A stretch of DNA of 64,000 bases, taken from NCBI GenBank assembly GCA_947000775.1, contig CAMQGK010000144.1, positions 14,848,001-14,912,000 of the forward strand, given 5' to 3'. The notes under the pieces were generated by a model. The model had not been told where the DNA came from. It made no database searches and was given only the letters and a program-made list of their open reading frames with translations. The translations under genes and the position numbers were made by a program. The stretch comes from Pterois miles (Eukaryota; Chordata; Actinopteri; Perciformes; Scorpaenidae). Below are positions 23,161-33,238 of this stretch, one piece after another. Within the stretch, counting starts at the first letter, position 1. Every line of letters begins with the position of its first letter.

Positions 23161-23290
23161 AATGAGGAATGAGGAAACCAAACAACCCTTAAATAAACGC
23201 ATGGCCCAACATAGAAGAGCCAACTCCTCAGGTCCAGTTTCAGCTGTCTATTTACACCTTAAGGAAAAGGCACACTCCTTTGAGGACAGT
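23161..23290 (+). pseudogene. Inverted Penelope GIY-YIG segment
   Basis: The plus strand encodes ETKQPLNKRMAQHRRANSSG, then AVYLHLKEKAHSFEDS, exactly the residues missing from the minus-strand fragment to the left. The join is a short local hairpin (TTCCTCAAGGAATGAGGAA) at about 23151-23172. HSFEDS occurs in both fragments, so this is either a partial inverted duplicate or an inversion with duplicated edges. Confidence 0.8.
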
Positions 23291-24135
23291 CTTCTTTTGT
23301 TTTTGTGGTGTTCAGTGGAAGGTTGTTTGTTGCTTGGGTCGGAGAGCAGTCATGTGTGTAAAGGGTGAACAAGAAGGAGCTCAACACGCAACCCTGAGGG
23401 GAACCGGTGCTGAGTGTGATGGTAGAGGAGAGGTGGGGACCAAGTTTAACAGACTATGGACGGTCCGTAAGAAAGTCCTTGATCCACTGGCAGGTGAGGG
23501 TGGAGATACCCGGGTGGGACAATTTCTGGACCAGGATCTCTGGGATGATGTGGTTGAAGGCTGAGCTGAAGTCCAGGAAGAGCATTCTCACGTAGTTCCC
23601 CAGGTGCTCCAGGTGACTCAGCGTGGTGTGGAGCGCTATGGTTATAGCGTCCTCTATGGATCGGTTTGCCCTGTCGGCAAACTGGTGGGGGTCAAGAGTG
23701 GGAGGCAGACAGGCCCTGATGTGATGTGAGACCAGTCTTTCAAAGCACTTCATGACCATAGGTGTAAGTGCAACAGGCCTGTAGTCATTAAGGCTGTCCA
23801 TGGTTGATTTTTTGGGGACGTGGATGATGATGGAAGCTTTAAGGCGGGGTGGTATGATGGCCTGTGACAGACAGGTTGAAGATGCTGGTGAGAACTCCAG
23901 CCAGTTGGTCAGCACATGCTCTGAGTACCTTGCCAGGTACCACATCGGGGCCAGCCACCTTCCTGGGGTTCACAGTCTTCAGCACACGTCTCACTTCGTG
24001 CTCCTGGAGTGTGGGTGTGGAGTGACTGCTGAGGGTCTGTCTGCCTCAAAGCGGGCAAAGAAGTGGTCAAGTTCCTCTGCCAGCGAGGCATCAGTCCGAG
24101 CATTCACCGGGTTGTTGCTTCTGTAGTTTGTGATG
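23291..24135 (-). pseudogene. Rex1-type LINE reverse transcriptase fragment
   Basis: Minus-strand blocks in order are VNPRKVAGPDVVPGKVLRA, ADQLAGVLTSIFNLS, a frameshift, then PKKSTMDSLNDYRPVALTP, the motif A region MLFLDFSSAFNHIIPEIL, CQWIKDFLTDRP, TAG at about 23455-23457, and the same frame again with motif B SPQGCVLSSFLFTLY. After CSPTQATNN the sequence jumps to LNTTKTK, so the segment with catalytic motif C (F[A/S]DD) is deleted. Rex1-type elements are non-LTR retrotransposons common in teleosts. Dead copy. Confidence 0.85.
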
Positions 24136-25779
24136 TGATTTATTTATTCCTAAACAGTATCAGCTTAAATCCGTCATGTCATGTCATTTAGCTGGGTGTC
24201 GTGGTGGTTTGTCTGGTACAAAGATAAGACCTTACATAAACCGTGAACAGCACACTAAAGCTATTCAACAGTAAAGCCAGCCTGAAGCAATCCACAGATC
24301 TGTATCTGATTTAGAATCAGTGTGGTTGCAGGGAGTTGAGTTGAGTTGAGCTCAGATGACCTCCTCTGGGACATCCCAGCTAGGAGCTGCTGCCTTTTCA
24401 GAGGCCCTGTTCAGACCTGGTATTAACATGTGTCTTCAGTGATCGGGTCGCAAGTGGACAAGTACAGTTATGAACGCACTCAAGATGCATTGAGGACGCA
24501 TTGAGATCAGATCTTTCAGACCACATTCAGAGATGGTCTGGACCTCATATGGCCACATTCTTTTAGCAGTGTGCACACCAATGTGTCCTGGGCCACATTA
24601 AGGACCACATACTCAACTGATGTCCCGCTGGGATCCCAAGGTCTCTGTTCTCCTCAGATGAATAGACAGGCAGACACGAGCAATTGGCAGCATGCAGACG
24701 GCCTCTCCGTATCGGGACAACTGTGTTTAATTAAGATATAATTAGCTCTAGGCTAGATAATCTACAGACTAAAAGACTAGACACACAAAGTGCATTATTA
24801 TCATATTGCCGGAAATGCGTCAGTGTTTTTGTTTTGCTGCTTTGCACAGAGCATATTAATTAACTGTATCTTTAACTGAGTGCAATCTTTCCCTCACCTT
24901 AAAGGCAAAAGACTTGTTAGTTGTGGTTTGTAAACACATGGTGCTCGCCAGTGGTCAAAAGCCAACTCCAGATTTGCTCTTATTTTGGAACGAGCTTTGT
25001 TCACTTGATGTTTTTCCATGCTACATTTTGGGGGGCTTTGGTGCTATGTCTGCCATCTTTGTAGCTTCCTTTTGGATGTGTGTTTATAGTCTAGCGCCTG
25101 GTCACTACATTTTTATAGAAGTTGACGCCCAGAAATGTCCCAAACATGGCAAAATGAAAAGAAAAGAGAAAATATAGGCAGAGTGCAGCATCTCTGCAGA
25201 TACAGACACTGTCACACATTGAGAGGGATTATTAGACTATCTCTCCAGGAATTTGCAATTGCAACTGCAACAATTTACGCAAATTCAACACATCCTCATG
25301 ATTTTAGTGCAACCTCTCCCCCTCCTCACCACAACCTTTACGATAATAGCAGTTCCCCGAGCCCACGTCACCAAACTCACTCCTTCTTTCCGGATGTGAA
25401 GATCGCTCATAATCTGTGCTCTTCTTCACTTCTCTGTTCACTTCTCCCATTGGACTGAATAGACTCTCACCTGCTGCTAGTCTCCTAAAGGTGCAGGGCA
25501 GTGGCCAAATGAAGTGTCACTGTCACATTTCCAATTTGTTGTGGCTCACATTTACATTTGTGTTGCATCATGCTGCCTAGATGGTTAAGGTTGGCACACA
25601 GCAGTACAGACAGTAACTTTAGAGCCACACAAACACAACATCTGTTGAGCGTGGAAGTTCTTTACAGTGAGTGAAGGGAACGTAACACTTACAGTAACTC
25701 CAACATCAGCCATGAACAAACAACCTTAAAACATCTGGAACACTTAACTTAATAAGTTACACGGCTCTGTTAATGAGAA
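24136..25779. other. Possible MITE fragment, otherwise no gene recognised
   Basis: 24405-24660 (CCCTGTTCAGACCTGGTATT, then GTGATCGGGTCGCAAGTGGA) resembles a common fish MITE. 24860-25200 contains open frames with hydrophobic stretches but no recognisable domain. No exon supported. Confidence 0.35.
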
Positions 25780-25840
25780 GAAGAAGAAGAAGAAGATATT
25801 CCTTTATTAGTCCCGCTAGGGGAAATTCAATTTTTTCACT
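25780..25840 (-). mobile_element. L2/Rex1-type LINE or SINE tail with (GAA)n
   Basis: (AAG)n followed by ATATTCCTTTATTAGTCCCG, then CTAGGGGAAATTC. On the minus strand the hairpin is UCCC-CUAGC-GGGA, followed by CTAATAAAGGAATAT and a (CTT)n tail. Confidence 0.75.
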
Positions 25841-26367
25841 CTGTTAATGAGGCTTTGCTCAGTAAAAATATGAGCGTGAAGCTAAATTATAGCATCATAA
25901 TTTAATGGTTAAAGTAATTTATTTTCATGAGGTGTTCAAATGCAATCTTGTAAAATTTAGTTTTTGAAGAGAAACATGAAAAAATCCAGTTGTTTGAAAG
26001 AGATGTTTTCACAGCAACATAATACTGATATTAGAGAAGGAAATATGGCCTGTTTAACACTAGCTGTTAGCAGCTTATAACATATGATTAAAACTAATGT
26101 CAATAGTTATTTAGTCACGGGAATATTAAAATAAATATCACATCTTTTACTACCTAATTAATTGTGTGTTTTTATATAAATAACCACTATAGATGACAAT
26201 GACAAAGTAAAAGGATAACATTTAGAGTTTCTGATGATTTACACTGACACTGGGAAGAATGAAATTATATTTCGTGACAGTTTTGGGGTGGGGGTGAAAA
26301 ATGTTATTGCCTTACAGTTACAGGCTTGCTGTCAGTTATAGTTCTTGGACAGAAAATCAGAATTGAA

Positions 26368-26660
26368 GAAGAAGAAGATAGAAGAAGAAGATATTCCTTT
26401 ATTAGTCCCACAGTGGGGAAATTCAGTTTTTACACTCTGTTGTTCACACAGTACATATACATGTCAATGGAGAGATGTCAGAGTGATGGGGCTGCTCCTG
26501 ACAAGCGCCCAGAGGTGCCTTGCTCAGAGGCACCTTGGCAGTGCCCAAGAGGTAAACTGGCACCTCTCCAGCAACCAGTTGGTCTTGGTCCATGGGGGAC
26601 TTGAACCGGTGACCTCCGCGTCCTAACCCAAGTCCTTACGGACTGAGCTACTGCCGCACC
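26368..26660 (-). mobile_element. tRNA-derived SINE with LINE-type tail
   Basis: Read on the minus strand, it begins GGTGCGGCAGTAGCTCAGTC. The A box is TAGCTCAGTCCG (26639-26650) and the B box is GGTTCAAGTCC (26597-26607), about 31 bp apart: the split internal RNA polymerase III promoter of a tRNA-like head. An unrelated body follows. It then ends in the hairpin TTTCCCCACTGTGGGACTAA, TAAAGGAATATC and a (CTT)n run, matching the 3' end of the Rex1-type LINE at 40.8 kb. SINEs use a partner LINE's reverse transcriptase by sharing its 3' end. No coding potential. Confidence 0.85.
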
Positions 26661-27359
26661 AAATGGCAGATCAAACTCTTAAATAATTGTAATATTTTGT
26701 TAGGCTTTTTGTAATGCTGAGCCTTTTTGGTGAGGTTACTTAGAACGCTCAGCACAGTGCAGTTTTATTCTCTCTGGAAAAAGTTGCCTTTGATTTTTTT
26801 ATGAATTATATATGTATTTTTTTTTTTAAATCACAACTATTTTTGCAATCTTCACTTACTCCTGCAATGTTATTGCAAGAAACAGCTAAAACTATTGCAA
26901 CATGCACTGACAATTTTTCAGAAAAGCTGCCAAAAAAACAGGTTGGGTTTCTGGTGTCAAAGGTCCTGCGCTTTGTACACCCACCATCTGCTCCAACATA
27001 TGTAAAAACATTTGTAATAAAAAGTCTTTTTTTTAAGGAAATTTACATACATGTGCAATACAGAGGAGATAGACAAGGTAGGTTTATTTATATAGCATAT
27101 TTCAGTAACAAGGCATTTCAAAGCACTTAACATAAAACATCAAAAGCATTAAGACAAAGCGAAAAAGAAACCCATAATAAATGGACATTTAAATATAATT
27201 AAAACAAGTAATGAAAAAGCAAAAAGAATACAAAATAAAAAAAATACAATAAAAATGGTATAAGATGCAGTAGTAAAAGTTACGGTGCAGTGTAAGAAAT
27301 GAATAAATATTTGACTTTGTAAAAGGCAGTGGTAAACACGAAACACATCAGCATTGATT

Positions 27360-28690
27360 TAAAAGAAGTGAGTTGCAACGGACCTCCAGTTTTCTGTGAG
27401 TTTCTTCCAGATATATGGTGCATAAAAACTGAGGACTCTGGGGACAGAAAGCAGACCTGTACCAGATGGTCTAAGAGGTCTGGATGGTTCTTTATGTAGC
27501 AGAAGTTCAGAAATATATTTTGGCCTGAAACCATTCAGTAGTAAACCAACAGCAGTATTTTGAAATCAGACAGGAAGCCAGTGTAAAGACCTCAGAAGTG
27601 GATTGATGTGAGTCACTTTCTTGGTCTAAGTTAGAACTTGAGCAGCAGCGTTTTGAATCAGCTGCAGCTGTCTAATTGATTTTTTAGGGAGACCTGAAAC
27701 TGTTACACTAGTCAAGTCTACTGAAGATGGACAAGTCTTCCAAATCCTGCTGAGACAGTCCTTAAATCCTTGATATATTCTTTATGTGATAGTAGGCCTG
27801 AGTCTGAGTCCATGACAACAGCAAGATTTCTGGCTTGGCTTGTGGTTTTTTAAAATTTACGACTGAAGCTGAGCGCTGACTTTTAACAATTCGCCATTGG
27901 CTCCAGAAAAAACTACCTCCGTTTTGTCTTTGTTCAAATGTCGAAAATTCTGACAAATCCAATAGTTGATTTGTTCACTGCACTCAGTGCTTGTGTTGGA
28001 TCATAGTCCCCTGCTGTTATGGTTGAGCAAATCTGTGTGTCGGCTGCATAATTATACATGCATCAATACATTATCTGTAACCGTTTATCCAATTCAGAGT
28101 TTTAGCGGGGCTGGAGTCAATCCCAGATAACGTTGCATAATTATGGTAACATATTTTGAGGTTTTCCATAATGTGAGCCAGTAGAAGCATGCAGATGTTA
28201 AACAGAAGTGGCCCCAGAATGGAGCCTTGGGGAACTCCACGTCATATTTGTCTGCTCAGATGTATAATTACCTGTACACCTGTCCACTCCACTATACAGC
28301 TGTTCCCCTCAGCTACTACTAACAAACATTACAACAATAAATATAAAGATTTTTACAATTTAGATTGTTTATTTTGTCAAAATTTAAAAGGTTTACAGGC
28401 ACAGTCAGACAAGTCACTGTCAGTAGGATTCAAACCACTTTAGTACTGTGCCAGAAAGTTCCACCAACTTTTTCAGTAAGTCTAGTAAAATATTGTGGTT
28501 GACCTTGTTGAATACAGCACTGAGATCCAGTAATACTAAGACTGAAAATTCCACCACTACCTGTGTTAAAATGGATAGAGCCTTTTTCTGGTCTTACCAG
28601 TATGGCATTTATCCATGGAGATCTTTTGGCGTAATAGCATCAATAACATTTGTAATTTTAGTACTGAAATGATCTAAAAGCTCATGGCAG
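27360..28690 (-). pseudogene. L2-type reverse transcriptase and C-terminal region, decayed
   Basis: Copies the element RNA at the target site in intact LINEs. Visible motifs are A, VLLDLSAVFNKVNHNILL (28541-28484), B, GVPQGSILGPLLFNICM (near 28238-28190), and C, NYAADTQ (28054-28034), where the usual YADD has become YAAD, removing one catalytic Asp. Downstream are AGDYDPTQALSAVN, then the C-terminal block containing the counterparts of AAARVL and PVLRSLHWLP in degraded form, ending at about 27360. A 78-bp insertion with target duplication sits just upstream of motif C. Confidence 0.8.
28045..28144 (-). mobile_element. TCCA-tailed retroelement, 78-bp insertion with 11-bp target duplication
   Basis: TGCATAATTAT occurs at 28045-28055 and again at 28134-28144, flanking 78 bp that match the TCCA-tailed family (TTATCTGTAACCGTTTATCC, GGGGCTGGAGTCAATCCCAG). 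The perfect duplication is the signature of target-primed reverse transcription. Removing the insert and one duplicate rejoins the host LINE frame as CYHNYAADTQ, which confirms the empty site. Confidence 0.9.
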
Positions 28691-28789
28691 GTATGGAAGA
28701 GAAAATCTAAATAAATGTTTCACTGGTACTTTCAGTGATAAACCATTTTGTGATTACCTCTGAACATTTCCGTGCACTGAGATAGTGCT

Positions 28790-29720
28790 GTCAAAGAAAA
28801 CAAAGGAATGATCAGAAAGAGCAACACTGATCACCACAACCTTGAAATGTTCAGACCCTTGGAGGTAGTAAAGTCCAAAGTATAGCCCTTATTGTGTTTA
28901 GGCTTCATCACATACAGAGTCAGTCCATAGTTATAAAGGAAACAACAGTCAACTTTAGTGCCTCTGTCCTGGAGGTTGTCACCATGGATGTTAAACTCAC
29001 CATCTTGTGGTTAACACTAGCTGAAGAGATTTTAATATTTGTTAAGTATAAAATGCCTAAGTAAATATCCCACTCGTGAATTTTGAAGCTTTTATATCTT
29101 AAAAAGTTTACAAGTGCAAACAAGTTACAAGAGACTACTTAACTTCATCACCCCAACCCATCCGCCTTTACAGCCTCGTTGTGTATACTTGCGCTCATAC
29201 GAACGTGGTGTAGTTTTTTTTTTTTATAGCCTATAAAATAAGATAAGATGAACCTTTATTAATCCCCGGAGGGAAATTCCCTAACCCTATAACATTAGTT
29301 TTTACTTCTGGCAGTTGCATTCATGCTTCAGAAATCATAAAAGTGTTGTTCATTTGTGGAGATTATATTGCCAAACAAAATACATAAGTATCATAAACAT
29401 TTGTTTGCCACAGAGCTTATTTTCTTCAATAATCCAAAACCCAATGGAAAAATCCCATTAGCTTTTTGTTGAGGGAATCCAGGGCAATGTTAACTTCCAG
29501 GGTTGGCCTTCAAAAATATCATTCTCATGCACCACTCTGTGATACGTAGTCAATACAGATTATACTGTAGACAGCAGGTCAGTGGTGGTCAAAAAAGGCT
29601 GCCCAGTATTTAAGTGGCCTGTAGATATTTAGAAACACAGCCCGAGAGGAGGAATTCAGCTGAAAAGCCAAATATTCAAAAGTAGCAAAAGTACATCTGC
29701 TTGCATTGGAGGGAATCATT
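28790..29720 (-). pseudogene. L2-type LINE endonuclease remnant, interrupted
   Basis: An APE-type endonuclease nicks the genomic target in L2 elements. The right piece (about 29720-29590) reads TFATFEYLAFQLNSSSRAVF, then LNIYRPLK. The left piece (29009-28790) reads DGEFNIHGDNLQ and HNKGYTLDFTTSKGLNI, matching the GDFNIH and HTLDLV landmarks of the family. Normally these are about 90 bp apart. Here about 500 bp separate them, including a LINE tail at 29236-29290, so something inserted between them. Confidence 0.75.
29232..29292 (-). mobile_element. LINE tail nested in older LINE
   Basis: AAATAAGATAAGATGAACCT, then TTATTAATCCCCGGAGGGAA. On the minus strand it is a UCCC-UCCG-GGGA hairpin, then TTAATAAAGG and (TTATC)n. 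Confidence 0.75.
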
Positions 29721-30699
29721 AAACAATGGCACCTCATTTCTTTTGCACTATAGCCTCACTCATAACTGAAATTGGGAGGGGTTGAATTAATAAGAACAAC
29801 TACACTGTAATTTTGGGCTAACAAAGTTTATGTTAAAAACATTCACAAGATTGTTCTTGAACATTTTTTCTGCCAAATGCCTGACATTTAATATTGTTAG
29901 TTTTAGTGTGCCTATTTTGGGGGGACAGGCTGTGCCTAATGAGAAATGGATGCTGCATTTGATAAATTTGCAAAATCGGTTGAGTGCATTCTGTTTCTCA
30001 TGGTTTCTGAATCATGGTTCTTTTGTTCTCCTGAAAAGAGTCATGAGTGACTTTAGCCTTGCAGCCTGAACCCAGCAGAAATCAATTACAGTTAATCCAT
30101 TTTGTACACAAACAATCTTGTGGGTGTCAATACCAACGCATTGACACACTCCTCGACATGTGGGAGCTTTGATTTTATGAGATGCACCAAGTAACAACAA
30201 TATAAACCCATCTGTGGAAAAATGAAACACTCAGAGAAAGGACTCCAGGAGTATACTGAGGTAGTTAAAAGGGTGGAAAAATACGCATAGGGCTGCTGGG
30301 GTTGGAAGGTTAAGAAACTTAACTCATGGGACATGAATAGCGGTCTCCTGGGTGAAGCGTGGTAGCTGTGATGATGGTGTCAAAACTTGTGGAGATGGAC
30401 GCTGAGGGGGATTTAGGAGAGAAAATGGGGGCAGGGTGGGGAAAAAGTTTGGTTCCAGCAGAGACCAGCTCCTTCATTTGGTCAGTGAACTCCAAGTGGG
30501 GGAAGGAGGGAAAAAGGGTGTCTGGAAAGGGTGACGTGGATGAGGTTTAGGTGGAGGAGGTGTATTCTTGGTGTTGGTGAGGGAGTTAAAGTGGGGTGGG
30601 GACTCTTCTTATCTGCTCTGATGTCTCCCATGATCAGAGCTCTCCACAGGTCGGGGATTTAGGTGGTTGTCTGCTGTGCTGTTATATCATCCTATGGTC

Positions 30700-31045
30700 T
30701 AGATTCCTCTTGTCTCCTGTGCTTGGCAGAGGGAACAGATTGATGACGCAGGAAGTAAAATGGGTTAGAGGTGGACAGTTTTACTCCTGACTTGTTCAGG
30801 CACAGTCTGTCTGCCTTAAAAAGATTTCTGCGGTTGCAGGAAAAGTTGAAATTGGCAATAAAATGGCCCACAATCTGCTCAATCTCTCAACTCCTCCTGA
30901 CTGGCAGTAGAGGGCCACTGATAAAGACCTCAGCATTCAGAGAGGCATCATTTGACCCTATATGCAGTATGATGTTTTCCACAGTTGAGTGTGCAGCCAT
31001 GATTTGCAGGATCCTTTCTGACAAGTGTCCGCCATCTTAACTGGA
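30700..31045 (-). pseudogene. LINE-encoded SGNH/esterase-like domain remnant
   Basis: The minus strand from about 31038 reads GHLSERILQIMAAHSTVE, then NIILHIGSNDAS (30973-30941), VFISGPLLPVRRS and, after a stop and frameshift, NLFKADRLCLNKSGVKL. The [IV]xHxGxND and ISGPLP motifs are those of the SGNH-hydrolase-like segment encoded in the first part of some CR1/L2-clade elements. Orientation and order match the L2 element to its left. Frameshifted and non-functional. Confidence 0.7.
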
Positions 31046-31394
31046 TATTCTTTACAATTGCCACCTATGGGCAGCAACTGGTTGTAAGCTGTTCAGCACC
31101 TAATTGTTTTACCAAAAGGACCAAAGCGACCAGCGGCATCACTTTCCACTCGTCAGTATTAGAGTACATGAGAGATTTATTATTAACTTATGGATCAACT
31201 AACGTTTCAAAAAGTTAGTGAACTAGGTAAAGTTACTGTGAGCTACCAAGCAATGGACCAGCTAAGTTCTGAATCAAAGTTATGGCCAAACAGAAAAAAA
31301 CACTGTTTATGTTAGCTACTTAACTTGGCTCAAAGGGAACCTTATGTCAAAGTTATTATACTACCCTAAGCAGCTGATTCCATGCCAACCATGT

Positions 31395-31505
31395 CAAGTC
31401 GAGTCAAATTTATTTCTAAAGCACATTTATATTGACATGAGCTGACAAAGTGCTTTATAGACAGGCAGAATAAAAACAGGTCAACAAAGCAGACAGCAAA
31501 ATCAC
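31395..31505 (-). mobile_element. L2-like LINE 3' end fragment
   Basis: CAAGTCGAGTCAAATTTATT, then TCTAAAGCACATTTATATTG: on the minus strand a GTGCTTTAGAAATAAATTTG end, typical of fish L2-like elements. Only the 3' end is present. Confidence 0.5.
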
Positions 31506-31841
31506 TCATTCAATAGTGTGTATACATGTACAGTATATACATAGGGTCTATGGCGGACTCAGGCTGTCTGAGGGGCAGGGGCATCCAATCTGACACTTTA
31601 TACCATTTTCTCCACTGGAGGGGCACCCTGGAGGGCACTTTATCATGTTTTTACTGCTACTATAGTGGCTTCCAAGAGGGCATTTTTGCTCCAGCTCTTT
31701 TAAACATCCACCATAGCACAGGGTGAAAGACATACAATTTACATAAAAAAGATACACACAATGTTCAGGAAGATTGTCAGTCACATTTCTATATCATTCA
31801 TAGCAAAAAGAGGTCAACATAGGTCAATATAGTATATACAA

Positions 31842-32745
31842 GTGAATGGTCTCTCTCCCGGGCCTGAGCTGGGCCCTGGCATTGGTCTCCCCTGGCTGGC
31901 CCCCCATTGGCGGCCTGTTTGGTGCTGGTTGTCCTCCCGGTGGGGGGTCTGCTCCCTATGCTGCGGGGGTTGCCCTGCCGCCCTGGGGGCGGGGGGGTTG
32001 GGCAGGGTGTGGGTGGTAGGTGGGGTGTGGGGGTGGGTGGTGGGGTGGATGGGACTGGATGTTGGGAGGTGGTTGGGGCTGGATGTTGGGAGGTGGTTGG
32101 GGCTGGATGTTGGGCGGCGGGTGGACCGTCGTGCCCCGTGCCCCCTGGGCCTGTTCGGGGTGCCCCGGAGGTTGTCGGCCGCCGCCTCCTCTGGGCATCT
32201 GGGTGTGCATCCGGCTCGGCAGCTCTGGTGGCTATCTGGGTGTTGCCTCTTTGGTGCTCCCATGGCCTGGGATGGGGTGGGGCGCTTGACCAGTTTGGCC
32301 ACGTTTAGTCACAACGACCGCTCTGGGCTTCGGTGTCTATAACACATGCATGATTGCGTTCAGGGCCTGCCAGCACCTGTCGAGTCCCATTGTTGAGAAC
32401 TAATGGGACCCGTCAGAGGGTGCTAGGTTATTCTTCGAACTTTACACTGGGCTCACACACTTTATGCACTCCATCACTCGTGGTCTCTGACAGTTTAACT
32501 TTCTCCCTTCCTTTTTTTCTCATGGGTTGCTGGTTGTGGGTATAAATCAGGACTGTACATTTATAGCATGTACCCGTCCCTGCCCATCTTATCTCCCCCT
32601 ATCCATCCCTCATTTTCCCCTCATTTCACTGAAGTGTAGCACTTCCCTCTCTGGCTAGGAATAGGAAAAACCAATAAAGATTAGTTACCAGGAGGGCCGG
32701 TGGTTACCTCCCTTTTTGGTACTCAACGATGGGAGTTAGTGCTGA
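31842..32745 (+). repeat. Unclassified GC-rich interspersed repeat R1, copy 2
   Basis: Its right half (32493-32745) matches the left edge of the window. The left half (31842-32330) is strongly GC-rich in otherwise AT-rich surroundings and contains a short minisatellite. It has long open frames on both strands (up to 166 codons), but their Pro/Ser- or Gly/Trp-rich low-complexity translations look like composition artefacts. A CCAATAAAGATTAG segment near the right end could be a polyadenylation-type signal. I do not recognise the family. Confidence 0.7.
32052..32124. repeat. 24-bp minisatellite, about 3 units
   Basis: Unit CTGGATGTTGGGAGGTGGTT plus GGGG, repeated three times. The third unit is degenerate (GGCGGCGGG). 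Confidence 0.85.
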
Positions 32746-32801
32746 TGGGGATAAAAAAGAAAAATACAACTGAATGGAGACTTCACCCTTTATTTGAAAT
32801 C

Positions 32802-32802
<1 letters not shown>

Positions 32803-32851
<49 letters not shown>
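32803..32851. repeat. (GA)n microsatellite
   Basis: About 24 GA units with an early AAAG interruption. Confidence 0.9.
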
Positions 32852-32856
<5 letters not shown>

Positions 32857-32883
32857 TGCGTGTGAGAGATGTTTAATATTAAG

Positions 32884-33238
32884 CCAACTTCCTAATTTTT
32901 AGGTTGTAGTGGACTTAGTTTTAAAGCTAGAGTGAAGAAACTGGTATAATATGAAACTACACAACCTAAAGAATACATTGGCACCAACCATGACATACTA
33001 GATGCTAAATTTTGGCAAAGTAAAACTGACACGACCATTTTCAAAGGGGTGCCTTGACCTGACAAATGGGTTCTATGGGTATCAACGAGTCTCCCCTTAA
33101 CAGATATGCTCACTTTATGATAACCACATACAGTTTTGGCCAAGTCATATTTTAGTCAGCACACTGATTAATGTGTGCATCTGTGTGATTAATTTGCAAT
33201 TAATCGTGATTAAATATTTTAATCGATTGACAGCCCTA
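32884..33238 (-). mobile_element. NT-A copy 4
   Basis: Contains the core in reverse (CCATTTTCAAAGGGGTGCCT, GAGTCTCCCCTTAACAGATA) and ends in AATCGATTGACAGCCCTA, a well preserved terminus. The other end is missing. An internal deletion removes part of the segment with TGACTTGACTATGACTTGC. Confidence 0.75.

Larger units (their letters stand above)
27072..31045 (-). mobile_element. L2-type LINE, nearly full length, heavily decayed
   Basis: Same-strand blocks occur in the expected order from right to left: SGNH/esterase segment (30.7-31.04 kb), endonuclease (29.7-28.8 kb), reverse transcriptase (28.7-28.0 kb), C-terminal region (27.9-27.4 kb), and a 3' UTR ending in ATGCTATATAAATAAACC-type sequence at 27.08 kb. 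About 500 bp of foreign sequence, including another LINE tail at 29.24 kb, interrupts the endonuclease, and a 78-bp insertion splits RT motif C. Stops and frameshifts occur throughout. Confidence 0.8.

Noticed and set aside
24914..25177. Plus-strand open frame with several hydrophobic stretches (ILGGFGAMSAIFVASFWMCV)
   Set aside because: No homology that I recognise, no exon boundaries, AT-rich surroundings. Hydrophobic stretches are common in T-rich frames.
26597..26650. A functional tRNA gene
   Set aside because: A and B boxes are present, but the head is joined to a SINE body and LINE tail, and no complete cloverleaf with acceptor stem is visible.
31814..32342. Long overlapping open frames of 130-166 codons on both strands
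   Set aside because: They coincide with the GC-rich half of repeat R1, give low-complexity Pro/Ser/His or Gly/Trp proteins, and overlap each other on opposite strands.
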